Assembly (NCBI GenBank): GCA_012934845.2
Contig: WNNJ02002713.1
Coordinates: 62,001-126,000 of the forward strand
Source: Pomphorhynchus laevis
Lineage: Eukaryota; Acanthocephala; Palaeacanthocephala; Echinorhynchida; Pomphorhynchidae
Reading direction: 5' to 3'
Length of the DNA: 64,000 nt
Below, piece after piece: positions 35,801 through 54,129 of the stretch. The number at the start of each line of letters is the position of its first letter. Positions within the stretch are counted from its first letter, which is position 1. Both the position numbers and the translations under genes were made by a program. Under the pieces are notes generated by a model that saw only the letters and a program-made list of their open reading frames with translations, was not told the origin of the DNA and did no database searches.

Positions 35801-38371
35801 GTATAGTAAAATCCAGAATGCATCAAAATCATTAAGTATAGATACAAATAAATGATAATCGAAACAAGCGAAACAATCGAAACATCATGTATGTGAAAAT
35901 ACTGAGATCAGAAATTTTATAGTGAACGTCAAATGTACGCTAGAATATATGCTGTAATTGATAATTATGACAATAAATGGTTACATTCATTTTTATTGAG
36001 CTTTTACAATATGAATTTAAGGTTACACTTCATAAAATCTCCTGTCAAATACTATACAAGTGAAATCAAAATAAGATCATTGGATCAAATGATCATTGGA
36101 TTAATTGATCATTTAAAACAATATTAATGAAAACAATATAACATTCAAAATTTTGCAACAATTTTAACGAATTTGGTCAGCATTTATACAACTATTTTAA
36201 ATAATATATTGGAATAATATTTTATTATAAAATAAATTTGATATTATATTATATTTATTATAAAATTTATGATATAACGAACAGTTATTTTTAAATATAC
36301 AATTAGATAAATGTGTACAAACAGCAAGTAAAGCAACATCCTATTTAATTTGATAGCTATAAATCGACAGCTTTTCCGATTAGTCGCAAAGAAGAAAATG
36401 TCTTGGAAGGCATGAGCGAATATTCATAATTTGCACTTACATAAAAATTAGGATGTGATAATAAAACGCATTTGATTATTATAACGAAAACAAGGCGGTT
36501 AGAAATCAAAATTTGATGGATACGGTTGCTAGTCATTTTTCGTAAACTTATAAAATTTATTTCAGATCGTCTTTACCATAAATATTACTCTTTACCATAA
36601 ATATTACTAACATATAATTAACAAATTGAAAAATTTTAAAGAATTATAAACAGGTGAATACAATTATTTAATAAGAAAACGTGATATATATTTGGTTATT
36701 ATTAAGAGCGAAAATGAATTCGGGTAATATAGAATAACCGATTTCATAAAATTAAAAATACAATAAAATACAAAATGATTAACTTAATACTTTTAATAAT
36801 ATTTTGTTGAAGAGTTTAATAATATTTTTTTAACGAATAATTTTTATTATTAATAATAAATAATGAATACACATTATACCCGCAAATGGGCATTAGTTCA
36901 ACGATACAAATCATTGTCTACAATTTCTTCTGAGAAAACCTGATTCAAGCTGTTTAACTTAGTTCCGTCTGACTGTATTGCACCGTTCTTGCGTAAACAT
37001 GCTGAGGCGGAGCGGGCTATTTCAATGGATATTTTCCTTTTGATCCAAGTGAGCGTTTCGGCGTATTCTGCATTCGTTCGGCGAGAGATTGCACCAGAAA
37101 GGGTTTTCAGTAATTTGATTGCCTGATCCCCCAATCCACCAGATGAAGATAATACGAACGGAATGAATGTCCCTCGTTCCACCTCCATTATTCTTTCATT
37201 GCATTTAGACAATTATCGTTGTTCATTGTACTGAAAATTTGCTTCGAGAGATCTAGAGCTACTGGCATGAGCAAAAACCGAAAAAAACCGTAACGTCTAG
37301 AAACGTCCGCTCAAACCAATCTTTGCCAAGTCCAGAACAAACAATATCAAGCCGGGCACTAATGTCACGTGTAGTTGTGCGTTCCATAAATTTTAGATTT
37401 GCAGGTACTGTGCTTAGGACCGGCTCCGTGTTCACAGAGTTACACACTCGAGAAAGCTCTATGGCAAGTATGTCCCTTATAGCGTTGTGGCGTATAATAG
37501 GAAGGCCCCCGTTTCTACAAGCAAGTGCATGACTTATATCCAGCTTCTCACCACAAGGACAAAAACGATTCGTCAGGTCTGAAGGCACTTGTCCATAACG
37601 GCTGGCTATGACATCTTTGAATTGATTGGAAGATATATTGTGCTTTTCGGTTGATAGATGCAATGCACTTAACCACGATGATGCACCTGATCGCATGCGA
37701 AATCGCGTTGTGAACTGAAGAATCGAAATTGTCAGTTACGCTATGTAGTCGTCGCTCTATCAACCATATCATTCGTATGGAAGTAATCTCTAGTAATCTT
37801 GATTTTTGAATATCATAAAGAGCTTCTGCTTGGTCACCGATGTCATACGTTGATGCGAGAGATAATGAGCTATCGTACTCTAGACTCAATGTAAAGGTGG
37901 GGTCCACAATTCCAAGTCCTCCCAGCTTTAAAGGAGATGTGAGTAACACCTTCCAATTCTGGTTTAGATTCCAATCTGCGAAAAGGGGAAGAAGAACATC
38001 TCTAAGTACAGATCCCAAGTCCGTTAACCAGTCTTCATGAGAGTTAAATAATAATAAATATTATTAATAATATTATAATATTATAATAATTAATATTATT
38101 ATTTATAATTATAATAATACTTTATGAAGAGTTGTTTTAGGCAAAAATTGTTGTTCATTATGGAATAACTTCACTGTGAATACTTACGTTAAGTAGCATA
38201 TTCACAATACTCTGCTCATGAGAAGGAGTAAAGTTATTCAACATTTGGGATATGAACGAAATCTTGCAATTCCTAGGTAAACATGAAGATCAAGAACAAG
38301 TAAATTACAACCAAATTATTTTACCATCCATTTTCCTTGAGATAAGTTTGTAGATCCGTACAACTTAGCAT
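11821..38371 (-). CDS. Tdrd3: Tudor domain-containing protein 3 orthologue (TDRD3), Tudor-less model
   Basis: TDRD3 is the scaffold of the TOP3B topoisomerase and binds RNA-protein complexes. Exons: 38371-38325, 38272-38188, 26296-26237, 26184-25997, 25961-25820, 19648-19567, 19517-19405, 16782-16662, 12044-11967, 11919-11888, 11838-11821. All junctions are GT-AG and the phases agree: 966 nt, 321 aa, TAA at 11823-11821. The N-terminal OB-fold matches human TDRD3 from memory: LLNTDIKEFGDVCL (human LLNTDLRDIGSKCL), LVLQIKSVRNVCCP (CVLQIQKIRNVAAP), IQIKPGCL (VKLSGIVD region), FLLLGGEVRNLKLKWKL (TTVLGGEVEHLIEKWEL), NPPLWVEFG (PPPFVPFG). The C-terminus is GRRGGRGRQRFRHRR. No UBA or Tudor domain was found; unseen exons in the long introns are possible. 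The ATG follows an acceptor, so a 5' UTR intron or an earlier coding exon is likely. Introns of 11.9, 6.2, 2.6 and 4.6 kb are full of retroelements. Confidence 0.85.
12410..14560 (-). mobile_element. LINE with restriction-like nuclease C-terminus, decayed
   Basis: The GC-rich block in TDRD3 intron 8 reads as a minus-strand ORF in several frames: PTAGLDGLSHMHLRGLLKAF at 14240-14180 (RT entry motif G(L/P)DGL..xHL), SIRLGGLGVRQALEVAIPAF near 13370-13300 (post-RT GGLG motif), and FVSIDIKTLGAVARC plus SFLMQRVSVAVQLGN near 12600-12460 (C-terminal motifs that follow the nuclease). The order fits one 5'-truncated element of the RLE type common in cnidarians and other invertebrates. It has many frame changes. 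It runs in the same direction as TDRD3. Confidence 0.65.
14640..15000 (+). mobile_element. 3' region of the YIDD-type element, degraded copy
   Basis: Contains the hairpin AAATACGC (14776-14783) with GCGTATTT (14791-14798), a compensatory variant of the copy at 10096, followed by degraded pseudoknot strands (GGGCTCGAAATCTGATAACA at about 14836-14855, then TAGCAG). The tail matches 10200-10330. No RT coding part remains. Confidence 0.65.
15001..15190. repeat. Dispersed hairpin-bearing repeat
   Basis: TTTAAATAGTTGAT-type start (compare 21417 and 40529), a perfect hairpin GCTAAC-TTCT-GTTAGC at 15086-15101, and the phrase AAACCGAAATTAAAAACCG (near 15128) that returns near 40588. Three copies with rearrangements are in the window. 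Class unknown; non-autonomous element is a guess. Confidence 0.55.
15471..16437 (+). repeat. First copy of a ~0.95-kb duplicated segment with a CR1/L2-like RT tail
   Basis: Nearly identical to 17112-18050, offset 1641 bp. Around 15930-16170 it encodes LLSDLRRPHRIINLHICRQL then ISLLFPQLDYCLSLLVN, the C-terminal end of a CR1/L2-like LINE ORF2 (compare SSLLFPSIDYCLSLLV at 58870-58920). The TDRD3 exon at 16662-16782 lies between the two copies and is not duplicated. Confidence 0.75.
17112..18050 (+). repeat. Second copy of the ~0.95-kb duplicated segment
   Basis: Matches 15471-16437 with small indels. An AAATTAATTTAT-TTTAAACAG segment occurs at 16252, 17083 and 17872, at or near the duplication joints, suggesting unequal exchange at short homology. 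Confidence 0.75.
18005..18310 (+). other. 101-codon ORF of unknown nature
   Basis: Starts MQISLKPEFLIKFTKIYK and ends KPRAGTMLGLSQDLRR. The first ~16 codons belong to the duplicated segment; the rest is GC-richer, with codon positions suggestive of real coding (TDRTDSE-like repeats, AIEPPCRLNAHQSSRV). It has no motif I recognise. It could be ORF1 of a LINE. It sits in TDRD3 intron 7, antisense to that gene. Confidence 0.25.
18425..18680. repeat. Short GC-rich tandem repeat, about 2.5 units
   Basis: CTCCCTTTTTGAACTGAGCT with following TGTTATCAGATAATCTC and GAGAACACAAACTAACAGAA occurs at about 18439-18510 and 18549-18620 (110-bp unit), with a third partial at 18626-18668. It makes a 169-codon minus-strand frame (18822-18313) repetitive, which I do not regard as a gene. 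Confidence 0.7.
20340..21340 (-). mobile_element. LINE with restriction-like nuclease, C-terminal part
   Basis: The minus strand around 21030-20940 reads DIIANRYGQTPIDLLG followed by CSCREDLQICQAFTC, the cysteine/histidine cluster ahead of the nuclease (compare VIASRYGQVPSDLTNRFCPC at 37610-37560). FEWTFIDAAYFPSLPNRT (about 20730) takes the place of the ...FLDVTVF nuclease motif. It has several frame changes. It lies in the TDRD3 intron between exons at 25820 and 19648. Confidence 0.6.
21421..21560. repeat. Dispersed repeat with three consecutive hairpins
   Basis: GATCCAT (21434-21440) pairs with ATGGATC (21454-21460); TTCAGAAAAT (21464-21473) pairs with ATTTTCTGAA (21477-21486); GCTAAC (21490-21495) pairs with GTTAGC (21500-21505). 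All three are perfect. The right half is an inverted version of 15060-15105. Confidence 0.65.
21880..22400 (+). mobile_element. LINE restriction-like nuclease fragment
   Basis: The plus strand reads HNAVRDILCGIYTPIQ at about 21990-22050 and TKTRASEPRLDIAYC at 22110-22160, matching the RHNAIRDIL... and ...ARLDIV segments of the nuclease domain at 37540-37340. It is opposite in direction to the piece at 20340-21340. Several frame changes. Confidence 0.55.
22659..24385. mobile_element. DNA transposon-like element with CAGGGCG terminal inverted repeats
   Basis: The left end CAGGGCGTTTTAATATCGAG and the right end (reverse complement) CAGGGCGTTTAAACATCGAG are inverted repeats. The right arm continues for about 130 bp shared with the short element at 25335-25660. 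Inside, AACAGTGAGATTGTCGCAAA occurs at 22960 and 23755, and a ~150-bp block is repeated (23404-23560 and 23941-24090). A 62-codon minus frame (23922-23734, with SNHHIAFHPTSIQLW) may be a transposase scrap. No clear target-site duplication, so superfamily is open. Confidence 0.55.
24430..24652 (-). mobile_element. YIDD-type RT fragment
   Basis: The minus strand reads YIKYIVRYIDDIYELN then SISEQIYSESLILNKTN and DDKEGVYLDG, matching 9560-9710. It is cut off on both sides and abuts a plus-strand Penelope-like piece. Confidence 0.75.
24653..25060 (+). mobile_element. Penelope-like RT fragment (RYVDD type)
   Basis: The plus strand reads KWIRYVDDTFCILLVGLGKE then IIKLFNNRNPDIQ and ESTDGEKVYL, the palm motif C and following region of Penelope-like RTs. 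Motif B is damaged (FEPFHMNRVTE...). Several frame changes. It is distinct from the YIDD-type family next to it. Confidence 0.7.
25335..25660. mobile_element. 326-bp miniature inverted-repeat element
   Basis: The ends CAGGACGTTTAAACATCGAG and (reverse complement) CAGGGCGTTTAAACATCGAT form inverted repeats of roughly 105 bp, leaving a short centre with no coding capacity. The same ends bound 22659-24385, so this is a non-autonomous member of that family. Confidence 0.7.
26668..27549 (+). pseudogene. LINE ORF1 (gag-like, zinc knuckles), copy 1
   Basis: ORF1 proteins of I/Jockey LINEs bind the element RNA. One frame runs from 26668 to 27549 except for a stop ending at 27024. The C-terminus has CNTCNEWGHWGSGC (CX2CX4HX4C), CGVCGLTNC, and CSNCGGAQPAWSRKC (a third knuckle with Q at the histidine position; copy 2 has H). 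Upstream, QFKPIQASIKISNLPPLL and VRYVTGKNVF look like the divergent RRM-like part. The start ATG follows AGGGGAAAAATCC. Confidence 0.75.
27940..30360 (+). pseudogene. LINE ORF2 (endonuclease plus RT), copy 1
   Basis: Starts MHSTRDPFSLNILQWNSGDA (apurinic-endonuclease-like N-terminus). DDFNDRTGRWINATLRRA marks the nuclease centre. The RT part reads DLRPISIQNSFVSIYEKALA, VFIDFSAALDRI (motif A) and VPQGSSLSPILFL (motif B). Motif C is missing. The region is split over at least five frames. Confidence 0.7.
30583..31450. repeat. Tandem repeat of a 363-bp unit, about 2.4 copies, between two LINEs
   Basis: Units start at 30583, 30946 and 31309 (TGCCTGTGTGACATTGTGAA or close). Units 1 and 2 differ at a few per cent of sites. 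The third is cut after ~60 bp and runs into a tail (31380-31450) resembling the 3' end of LINE copy 1 (...TATCGGTT...TTATTTATTTAT). 363 is a multiple of three and a minus-strand frame (31229-30912, VNRSPVYQATPFSIN...) is open through most of a unit; unit 1 keeps its start. No known domain. Confidence 0.75.
31543..32510 (+). pseudogene. LINE ORF1 (gag-like), copy 2
   Basis: MKKMSKRTKSVHVGATKESV opens the frame. Later segments in other frames carry NPFLGYNLLFQIIDQDDLTY and the knuckles CGHWKTSC, CGVCDEDNCHNL and CTNCNGSHPA. Three or more frame changes. Confidence 0.65.
32821..35158 (+). pseudogene. LINE ORF2 (endonuclease plus RT), copy 2
   Basis: ATG at 32821 (MVSNPEPFSLNILQWNSGGA) leads into an apurinic-type endonuclease: VIVLQETRS (catalytic E), LGDFNDRTGRW (GDFN), TSHDLIRW (SDH-like). 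One stop near 32968 and frame changes near 33880 and 34170-34280 break it. The RT (34280-35158) has FIDFSAALDRI (A), GVPQGSPLSPILYLAA (B) and VVYADDTTA (C), then the connection segment GKTQVRLWGTWAISGLVFF. The YADDTTA form fits the I/R1/LOA/Jockey group; exact clade needs a tree. Confidence 0.8.
35401..36890. other. AT-rich intron sequence, nothing recognised
   Basis: Part of TDRD3 intron 2 between LINE copy 2 and the RLE-type LINE. Small direct repeats such as CCATAAATATTACT near 36574 and 36593. No exon in phase found. Confidence 0.5.
36898..38040 (-). mobile_element. LINE with restriction-like nuclease, C-terminal 1.1 kb
   Basis: Best nuclease copy. The minus strand gives LLTSPLKLGGLGIVDPTFTL (post-RT GGLG motif, 37940-37880), then FKDVIASRYGQVPSDL, FCPCGEKLDISHALACRNGG (Cys/His cluster), IIRHNAIRDIL, ISARLDIVCSGLGKDW and RTFLDVTVF (the D...DVTV core of a PD-(D/E)XK-like fold), then RIMEVERGTFIPFVLSSSGG and the trailing helix WIKRKISIEIARSASACLRK. 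The pieces are in three frames. Same strand as TDRD3, 150 bp from exon 2. Confidence 0.75.
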
Positions 38372-38759
38372 CTGTAAGACGAGACATTTCTACAACTATT
38401 TTTTGAACAATCCAAAAACAAAATTATTTCGACAAAAATCACAATTATTTCCAATGTAAATATTTAAATATTCCATTTGTAAGTAAAAGTAATATCGGAT
38501 TCCATGACACTAAATATCTGAAGACATCCAAGAGATTGCCGTAGAAAAGATTTTGCTTGTCCCAGCTAATATAGTATTCAGGAAACATCGTGTTTAAATA
38601 TCATAATACTAAGAATATTGTATTTTGTAATGAATTTAATTATGTTAATATTCAAATCTATAGATTTCCCATAAATTAAATATTTTAAGATTTTTTAACT
38701 TAAATTTTATTAACCAAATCACATAAAATATACAATGAATCTTATATTAGATATAAGAT

Positions 38760-39140
38760 TAGAGGACATTAGGAGAAACTGCTAGGTTATCATGCTTCGC
38801 CCCACATTCCCTCGACCAATCATAGCGACGGGGCCAAAAAATTATAATGACGCATTTCCTCTTATTAAATTTGATTATCAAATTAGAGTAGATAACTGAG
38901 TCTACGTATATTAAATTATTTATAAATTAAAAATAATGATAAATCAAAATTAAATAATTAACTATATATAAATAATTATAAATAATAAAAAATTGTTATA
39001 AGATATAATTATATAATTACTTGATATAATTTATACCAAGTTAAAATAAAAAATTAAAATTTAAAAAAAGTTATTTTTAAGGATTGACTAATAAATAAAA
39101 AACGTTTTATCATAATAATGATTAGAGGTCATCAGGAGGA
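38760..39140 (-). mobile_element. YIDD-type element 3' regions, two partial copies
   Basis: Minus strand 38880-38760 holds a degraded hairpin and the GGCCCC/GGGGC stem with TCCTCTAATC after it. A second piece at 39118-39145 has CAGTTCCTCCTGATGACCTC, confirming CTGATGACCTC as the ancestral downstream word. The AT tail (38890-39110) matches 41290-41480. Confidence 0.65.
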
Positions 39141-39469
39141 ACTGATGATAGACATACCGTTTGTCGACAATATCCATGTGAACGGGTTCGAAATGCGGTG
39201 GGTATCAATTCTGAAGGGATGTAGTAAAACAATATACTTGTGTATTTTATTCTAATATTCCGAGATTGTGATGTATCTACGAGTAATTCAATATTATGGT
39301 AATTTAATACTAATTAAATATCTAAGCAGTTTGAAAGACGAAAAGTCATTTAAAAAGACGTTATAGCTGTGCTATTAAAAATTCTTTGGTGATCAATAGT
39401 CGTAACGCCATAATACAAAATCCTTGGAAGTTACCGATTTATATTTTTTCGTAAATTGTTTAACCTGGC

Positions 39470-39660
39470 TTAAACTATTTTATTTTGAATAAGCAATGTA
39501 CAAACAAGTACATGGTGTGGCAATGGGGTTTTAACTATTTTATTTTTAAATAAGTGATGTACAAACAAATACATGGTGTGGCAATGATGTCACCTTTAGA
39601 TCCAGCGCTAGCTGACTTATTAAAGGCAGCTAGCGCTGCCTTTAAGGTGACATCATTGTT
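39470..39660 (+). mobile_element. Penelope-like motif B fragment ending in a fold-back
   Basis: MYKQIHGVAMMSPLDPALAD (39553-39612) matches RT motif B of Penelope-like elements (QxxGxAMGSPLxPxxA); a partial earlier copy (CAAGTACATGGTGTGGCAAT) lies at 39505. Immediately after, AGCTAGCGCT and AAGGTGACATCATTG reverse the same sequence, so the locus is a palindrome. Confidence 0.65.
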
Positions 39661-39661
39661 T

Positions 39662-40035
39662 AATAGATAAATAATGCACTTTATGAAAGTACATTACTTA
39701 ATGAAAAGTAAAAAATATACTTTTAATACAATAAAATACAATGGATAATCTAATTTCATACAAAGAGATGAATGATTAGCATGAATTTGGCCTCTTGCTT
39801 TATTCAGTTGATGAATAGTGTGAATTCTGATGACATAATATCTAGCACGTTTTATACTCGATTAAAGTTGTATATTGTAAATAAATCAAAAGAAAATTAA
39901 AATTCAAAAGTTTAAAATTGCTAGTGGGAAAGCAATATTGAATATTGCTCTTATAATATAAGAGCAAATATTATTGCTCTTATATAAAATTTTAACACTC
40001 GCATTTACAAGAAACATATTTTTGATATCAATTTA
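39662..40035 (+). repeat. Left arm of a ~370-bp inverted repeat
   Basis: From AGATAAATAATGCACTTTAT to ACAAGAAACATATTTTTG, the reverse complement of 42041-42398 with only a few differences (near 39975). The arms are separated by about 2 kb holding YIDD-type fragments. The inner ~23 bp of each arm belong to the RT coding sequence (FTRNIFL). Confidence 0.8.
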
Positions 40036-40184
40036 AAATATGTATTTAAAATATCAATTTAAAAATATCAATTTCTAAAGGTGACATCATCAATAAAGGT
40101 GACACTTATTTATACAATACTTTGAAAATAATCCATTAGCAAAATAATAAAAAAACATTATAATAAAAAACGCAAAACATGTGC

Positions 40185-41275
40185 TAATGACGTATTTCCT
40201 CTGATAAAATTTGATTATTTAGTATATTATTCTAATACAAAGCATATTCTAATACAAAGCATACCTTGCAATTCTTCAATAAAGCATACTGTTTATTATT
40301 GAATAATTTGGTACGTCAAATAAAGAGAATGGTTGATCAACCAGATGAAAGGTCAATTTTAAGAACTAACAGCTAAGTTAGTTCGCTGTCAGTTCACACT
40401 TTATTCATTTTTAAATAATTTATATTACAAAATATCGATTTAAAAAAATTACAAAAATATTTCATTCCCACGAAAGTTGACGCAGAACTCAATTCAAAGA
40501 CATATTAACATTTATATTTAAGTCGATTTTAAATAGTTGATATAATAACCTCTGTTAGCATCTGCGGAAAATTACATTTTGTAAAAACCGAAATTAAAAA
40601 CCGATACCGAGTAGCGATATATATGAAGTTATTAAGATAGTTTCGATTGTATAAAGGTTGTATACATCAATGAAAAATAGTATAATTATAATAAATAATA
40701 AGTATTATTTAGTATCTTATTCTAATACAAAGCATATTGTTTATTATCCATCTATAAAAATTTTTCGCTATTGATTTCAAATTTTTTTTTATATTGTGTT
40801 GATTCCATTGGAACATCTTTAATTTGTCTAAATATAGATTTTATATATTATACTATTTTCTGTTTGATTTTATTTTTATAGTAACCTAGTTTAAATTATG
40901 TATCTATTTAATTATTTAAATGATTTTGAAGAAAGCCAATATCATTACATATTGTTGCAATTCTTAAAATTTCATTATTTAATGTATTATATCTTATATT
41001 CTATGCTATGCATGAATATTCATGTAAAAACATGTTTCTTGTAAATTTAAATATGCCATCTTTACGATATAAATTAAAAGTAGTTTTAATTGATGTTAAT
41101 TTAATGTTCAGATCTTGATATATACTGTCTTTATCATTAATATTGGTTTTATTAAGAATGAGTATACCTGGATAAATTTGTTAGCTTATTGAATAAAAGT
41201 TGTTAGATTTAATATATGTTTCAAATATATGCTTTTTTAAATTTAAAAATTTATCTATATTTTTCAAAATAGCTC
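40185..41275 (-). mobile_element. YIDD-type element fragments
   Basis: The minus strand holds a 3' hairpin scrap (40240-40185), a copy of the dispersed hairpin repeat (40520-40650), and an RT C-terminus (41250-40780: LILNKTNINDKDSIYQDLNI, YRKDGIFKFTRNMFLHEYS-like, NDIGFLQNHLN). Broken in several places. Confidence 0.65.
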
Positions 41276-42062
41276 AAAGCTTGCATAAATCAAATCAGCT
41301 AACTAAGACTACGAATTTAATATAATTATAAAATAAACAAAATATAATAATGCTAAATCATAATTTAATAATAAAATAATAAAATAAATAATTGTTTTTA
41401 GATTTTCTATAATTTATATCAAGTTAAAATAAAAAATTGAAATTTAAAATAAAAATCATTTTTATGAATTGACTAATAAATAACAGACATTGTATCAGAA
41501 TAAGAATTAGAGGTCATGAATAAGAACTGCTATGCTATCAGGTTTCGGCCCCTACCTCCTCTACCTAACATAGCAGCGGGGCCAAATACGTATTAAGGAC
41601 GTATTTCCTCTTATTAAATTTGATTATATAGTATCTTATTCTAATACAAAGTATATTGTTTATTATGAATCCATATTTTTTATAACGATAGAACTAATAT
41701 ATAATGAACCGAAATATTAAAAATGTTAAATAAATTAAGGAATTAATTAATCAGATAAAGTATATTATAATATACAAAGTATATTATTTATTATCCATCC
41801 ATAAAAATTTGCCACTTAAGAGTTTAAATTTATTCTTTATATTATTGTGTTGATTTATATATTTTACTATTTTCTGCTTGATGTTATTTTTATAGTAACC
41901 TAGTTTAAAATATGTATCTATTAAATTATTTAAATGATTTTGAAGAAAGCCAATATCATTACATATTGTTGCAATTCTTAAAATTTCATTATTTAATGTA
42001 TTATATTTTATATTATATAATATGCATGAATGCTCATGCAAAAATATGTTTCTTGTAAATGC
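41276..42062 (-). mobile_element. YIDD-type element with RT tail and complete 3' region
   Basis: The frame 42089-41784 reads FTRNIFLHEHSCILYNIKYN then EILRIATICNDIGFLQNHLN and DTYFKLGYYKNNIKQKIVKY, a clean RT C-terminus with a longer tail than the 9399-9956 copy. The 3' hairpin/pseudoknot (41606-41527) follows and the tail ends at about 41285. The upstream RT is replaced by the inverted-repeat arm. Confidence 0.7.
41527..41606 (-). ncRNA. 3' hairpin plus pseudoknot, best-paired copy
   Basis: Read on the minus strand: AAATACGT/ACGTATTT hairpin (41606-41584), then GGCCCC (41583-41578) with GGGGCC (41552-41547), and CTGCTATG (41576-41569) with CATAGCAG (41534-41527). All 22 pairs are perfect. 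The two long strands interleave, which defines a pseudoknot. Confidence 0.65.
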
Positions 42063-42398
42063 GAGTGTTAAAATTTTATATAAGAGCAATATTATATTGC
42101 TCTTATATTATAAGAGCAATATTCAATATTGCTTTCCCACTAGCAATTTTAAACTTTTGAATTTTAATTTTCTTTTGATTTATTTACAATATACAACTTT
42201 AATCGAGTATAAAACGTGCTAGATATTATGTCATCAGAATTCACACTATTCATCAACTGAATAAAGCAAGAGGCCAAATTCATGCTAATCATTCATCTCT
42301 TTGTATGAAATTAGATTATCCATTGTATTTTATTGTATTAAAAGTATATTTTTTACTTTTCATTAAGTAATGTACTTTCATAAAGTGCATTATTTATC
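42041..42398 (-). repeat. Right arm of the ~370-bp inverted repeat
   Basis: Reverse complement of 39662-40035. It includes an ATATTGCTCTTATA-type short palindromic tract (42090-42125) that differs slightly between arms. The high similarity implies a recent inverted duplication or ongoing conversion. Confidence 0.8.
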
Positions 42399-42734
42399 TT
42401 CCATTAAAATTCAAAGTAATTTTATTCATCCTAAATAATTCATTTAAAAGTTTGAACAAACAGGGAATTTGAATCGAATAAATCTTTCAGCAAAATTTTA
42501 TCAAAATTTTGATAGGAAATAAAGTCAATATTAATACACATTAAAAATATAAATCAATTCTTATTCAATGACGAATATAAGGAGATACTAAATACCTAAA
42601 TGATGGTTCAAATTGAACCCGTAATTTGAACATTGAGTATTAAAAACAGTTAATCGTGTATATTATAAACAAAATAATTTGTCATTGCTGACGTACTGCA
42701 AAACAGATGTTTTAGTGAAAAATCAAAAAAAAAA

Positions 42735-43440
42735 TAATTCAAATTAGCTAACTGAGTCTACGAATTTAATATAATTATAAAATAAACAAAACATAATAAT
42801 GCTAAATCAAAATTTAATAATTAAATAATAAAATTAATAATTGTTTTTAGATTTTTAATAATTTAAATCAAGTTAAAATAAAAAATTGAAATTTAAAGTC
42901 ATTTTTTATGAATTGACTAATAAGTAATAGACATTGTTAGATAGAATAAGAATTATAGGTCATCACTAGGAATTACTATGCTATCAGGTTTCGGCCCCTA
43001 ACTCCCAACATAGCAGCGGAACCAAATACATGCTAATGATGTATTTCCTCAGATGAAATTTGATTATATAGTATCTTATTCTAATACAAAATATTTATTT
43101 ATTATTCACCCATAAAAATTTTCCGCAAATGATTTCAAATTTATTTTTAATATTATTGTGTTGATTTATATATTTTACTATTTTCTGCTTGATGGTATTT
43201 TTATAGTAACCTTGTTTAAAATTTGTATCTATTAAATTATTTAAATGATTTTGAAGAAAGTCAATATCATTACAAATTGTTGTAATTCTTTAAATTTCAT
43301 TATTTCATGTATTATATTTAATATTATATGTTATAAAGAATTTAAATTTATTTTTAATATTAGTGTGTTGATTTATATATTTTACTATGCTCTTGTTGAT
43401 ATTATTTTTTTAATAATATTTTATATTATATGGTATTCTC
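42735..43440 (-). mobile_element. YIDD-type element fragment with 3' region
   Basis: RT C-terminus on the minus strand at 43350-43190 (FLQNHLNNLIDTNFKQGYYK-like), structured region at 43046-42973, tail ending with GTAGACTCAGTTAGCTAATT near 42758-42739. Truncated at the 5' side near 43440. Confidence 0.7.
42973..43046 (-). ncRNA. 3' hairpin plus pseudoknot, covarying copy
   Basis: Minus strand: AAATACAT/ATGTATTT (43046-43024) keeps the hairpin with a G-C to A-T swap relative to 41606-41584. GGTTCC (43023-43018) against GGGGCC (42998-42993) keeps six pairs through two G-U wobbles. CTGCTATG (43016-43009) against CATAGTAA (42980-42973) keeps six or seven of eight pairs. Confidence 0.6.
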
Positions 43441-43667
43441 AATTCAAGCGAGAATTCCTCGACTATGAGTTGGTACTGAAGAAATGTTCAATGATATGCT
43501 TTAGGGATGGAACGTCCTACCACATGCAGCTGCTTGCGCTAGAGATAAGCTTGATTCGGGACGGATTTGTCTTACTAAACTTGTCCTGCCTAAGGGCAAT
43601 TGTAAACAAACTTGATGGCTTCTTCACTAAAATTCTTAAATTGATGAGGACATTCGCAGTCACTTGA
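43440..43667 (+). other. 75-codon open segment of unknown origin
   Basis: Reads WYSQFKREFLDYELVLKKCS, then MICFRDGTSYHMQLLALEIS and ends KILKLMRTFAVT. It is GC-richer than its surroundings and looks like real former coding sequence, but I recognise no family. It directly abuts a YIDD-type fragment. It could be a captured host or mobile-element exon. Confidence 0.25.
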
Positions 43668-44103
43668 AATCGCTGTATATGGTATGCATGAATGCTCCAT
43701 TATCAAAATTAATACCATTATCAAAATTAATTAGTGACCGAATGTGTGGCCACTCACATTCGAGAAAAACTAAAATTTATAACAAAATTATAACGAAAGT
43801 AATACATTTATTGAATACATTTAGCAGAATTGTACGCGGCCGTAAACAATGAAGTTGCTGGTACAATATAAGCACTTAACTACTTATAGCAACAAATAAA
43901 ATTAATTTATTTGGCTTCCCAAGTACATTGTATTTGGGAAATTGTACAAATTCAATTAAAAAACACATTATAAACAAAAAAAGAATTTTTTTCAAAGCCT
44001 TGTAGAATTTTGTATAAGGCATGCGTTACAAGCGTACACATTTGAATTTTTATAAAAACTTTTTCGATCTTTTGTATTTATTTATCAAAGTATACTTTTA
44101 GCT

Positions 44104-54129
<10,026 letters not shown>

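Noticed and set aside
39160-39215. tRNA-like GGGTTCGAAAT
   Set aside because: No cloverleaf arms around it; only the T-loop-like word is present.
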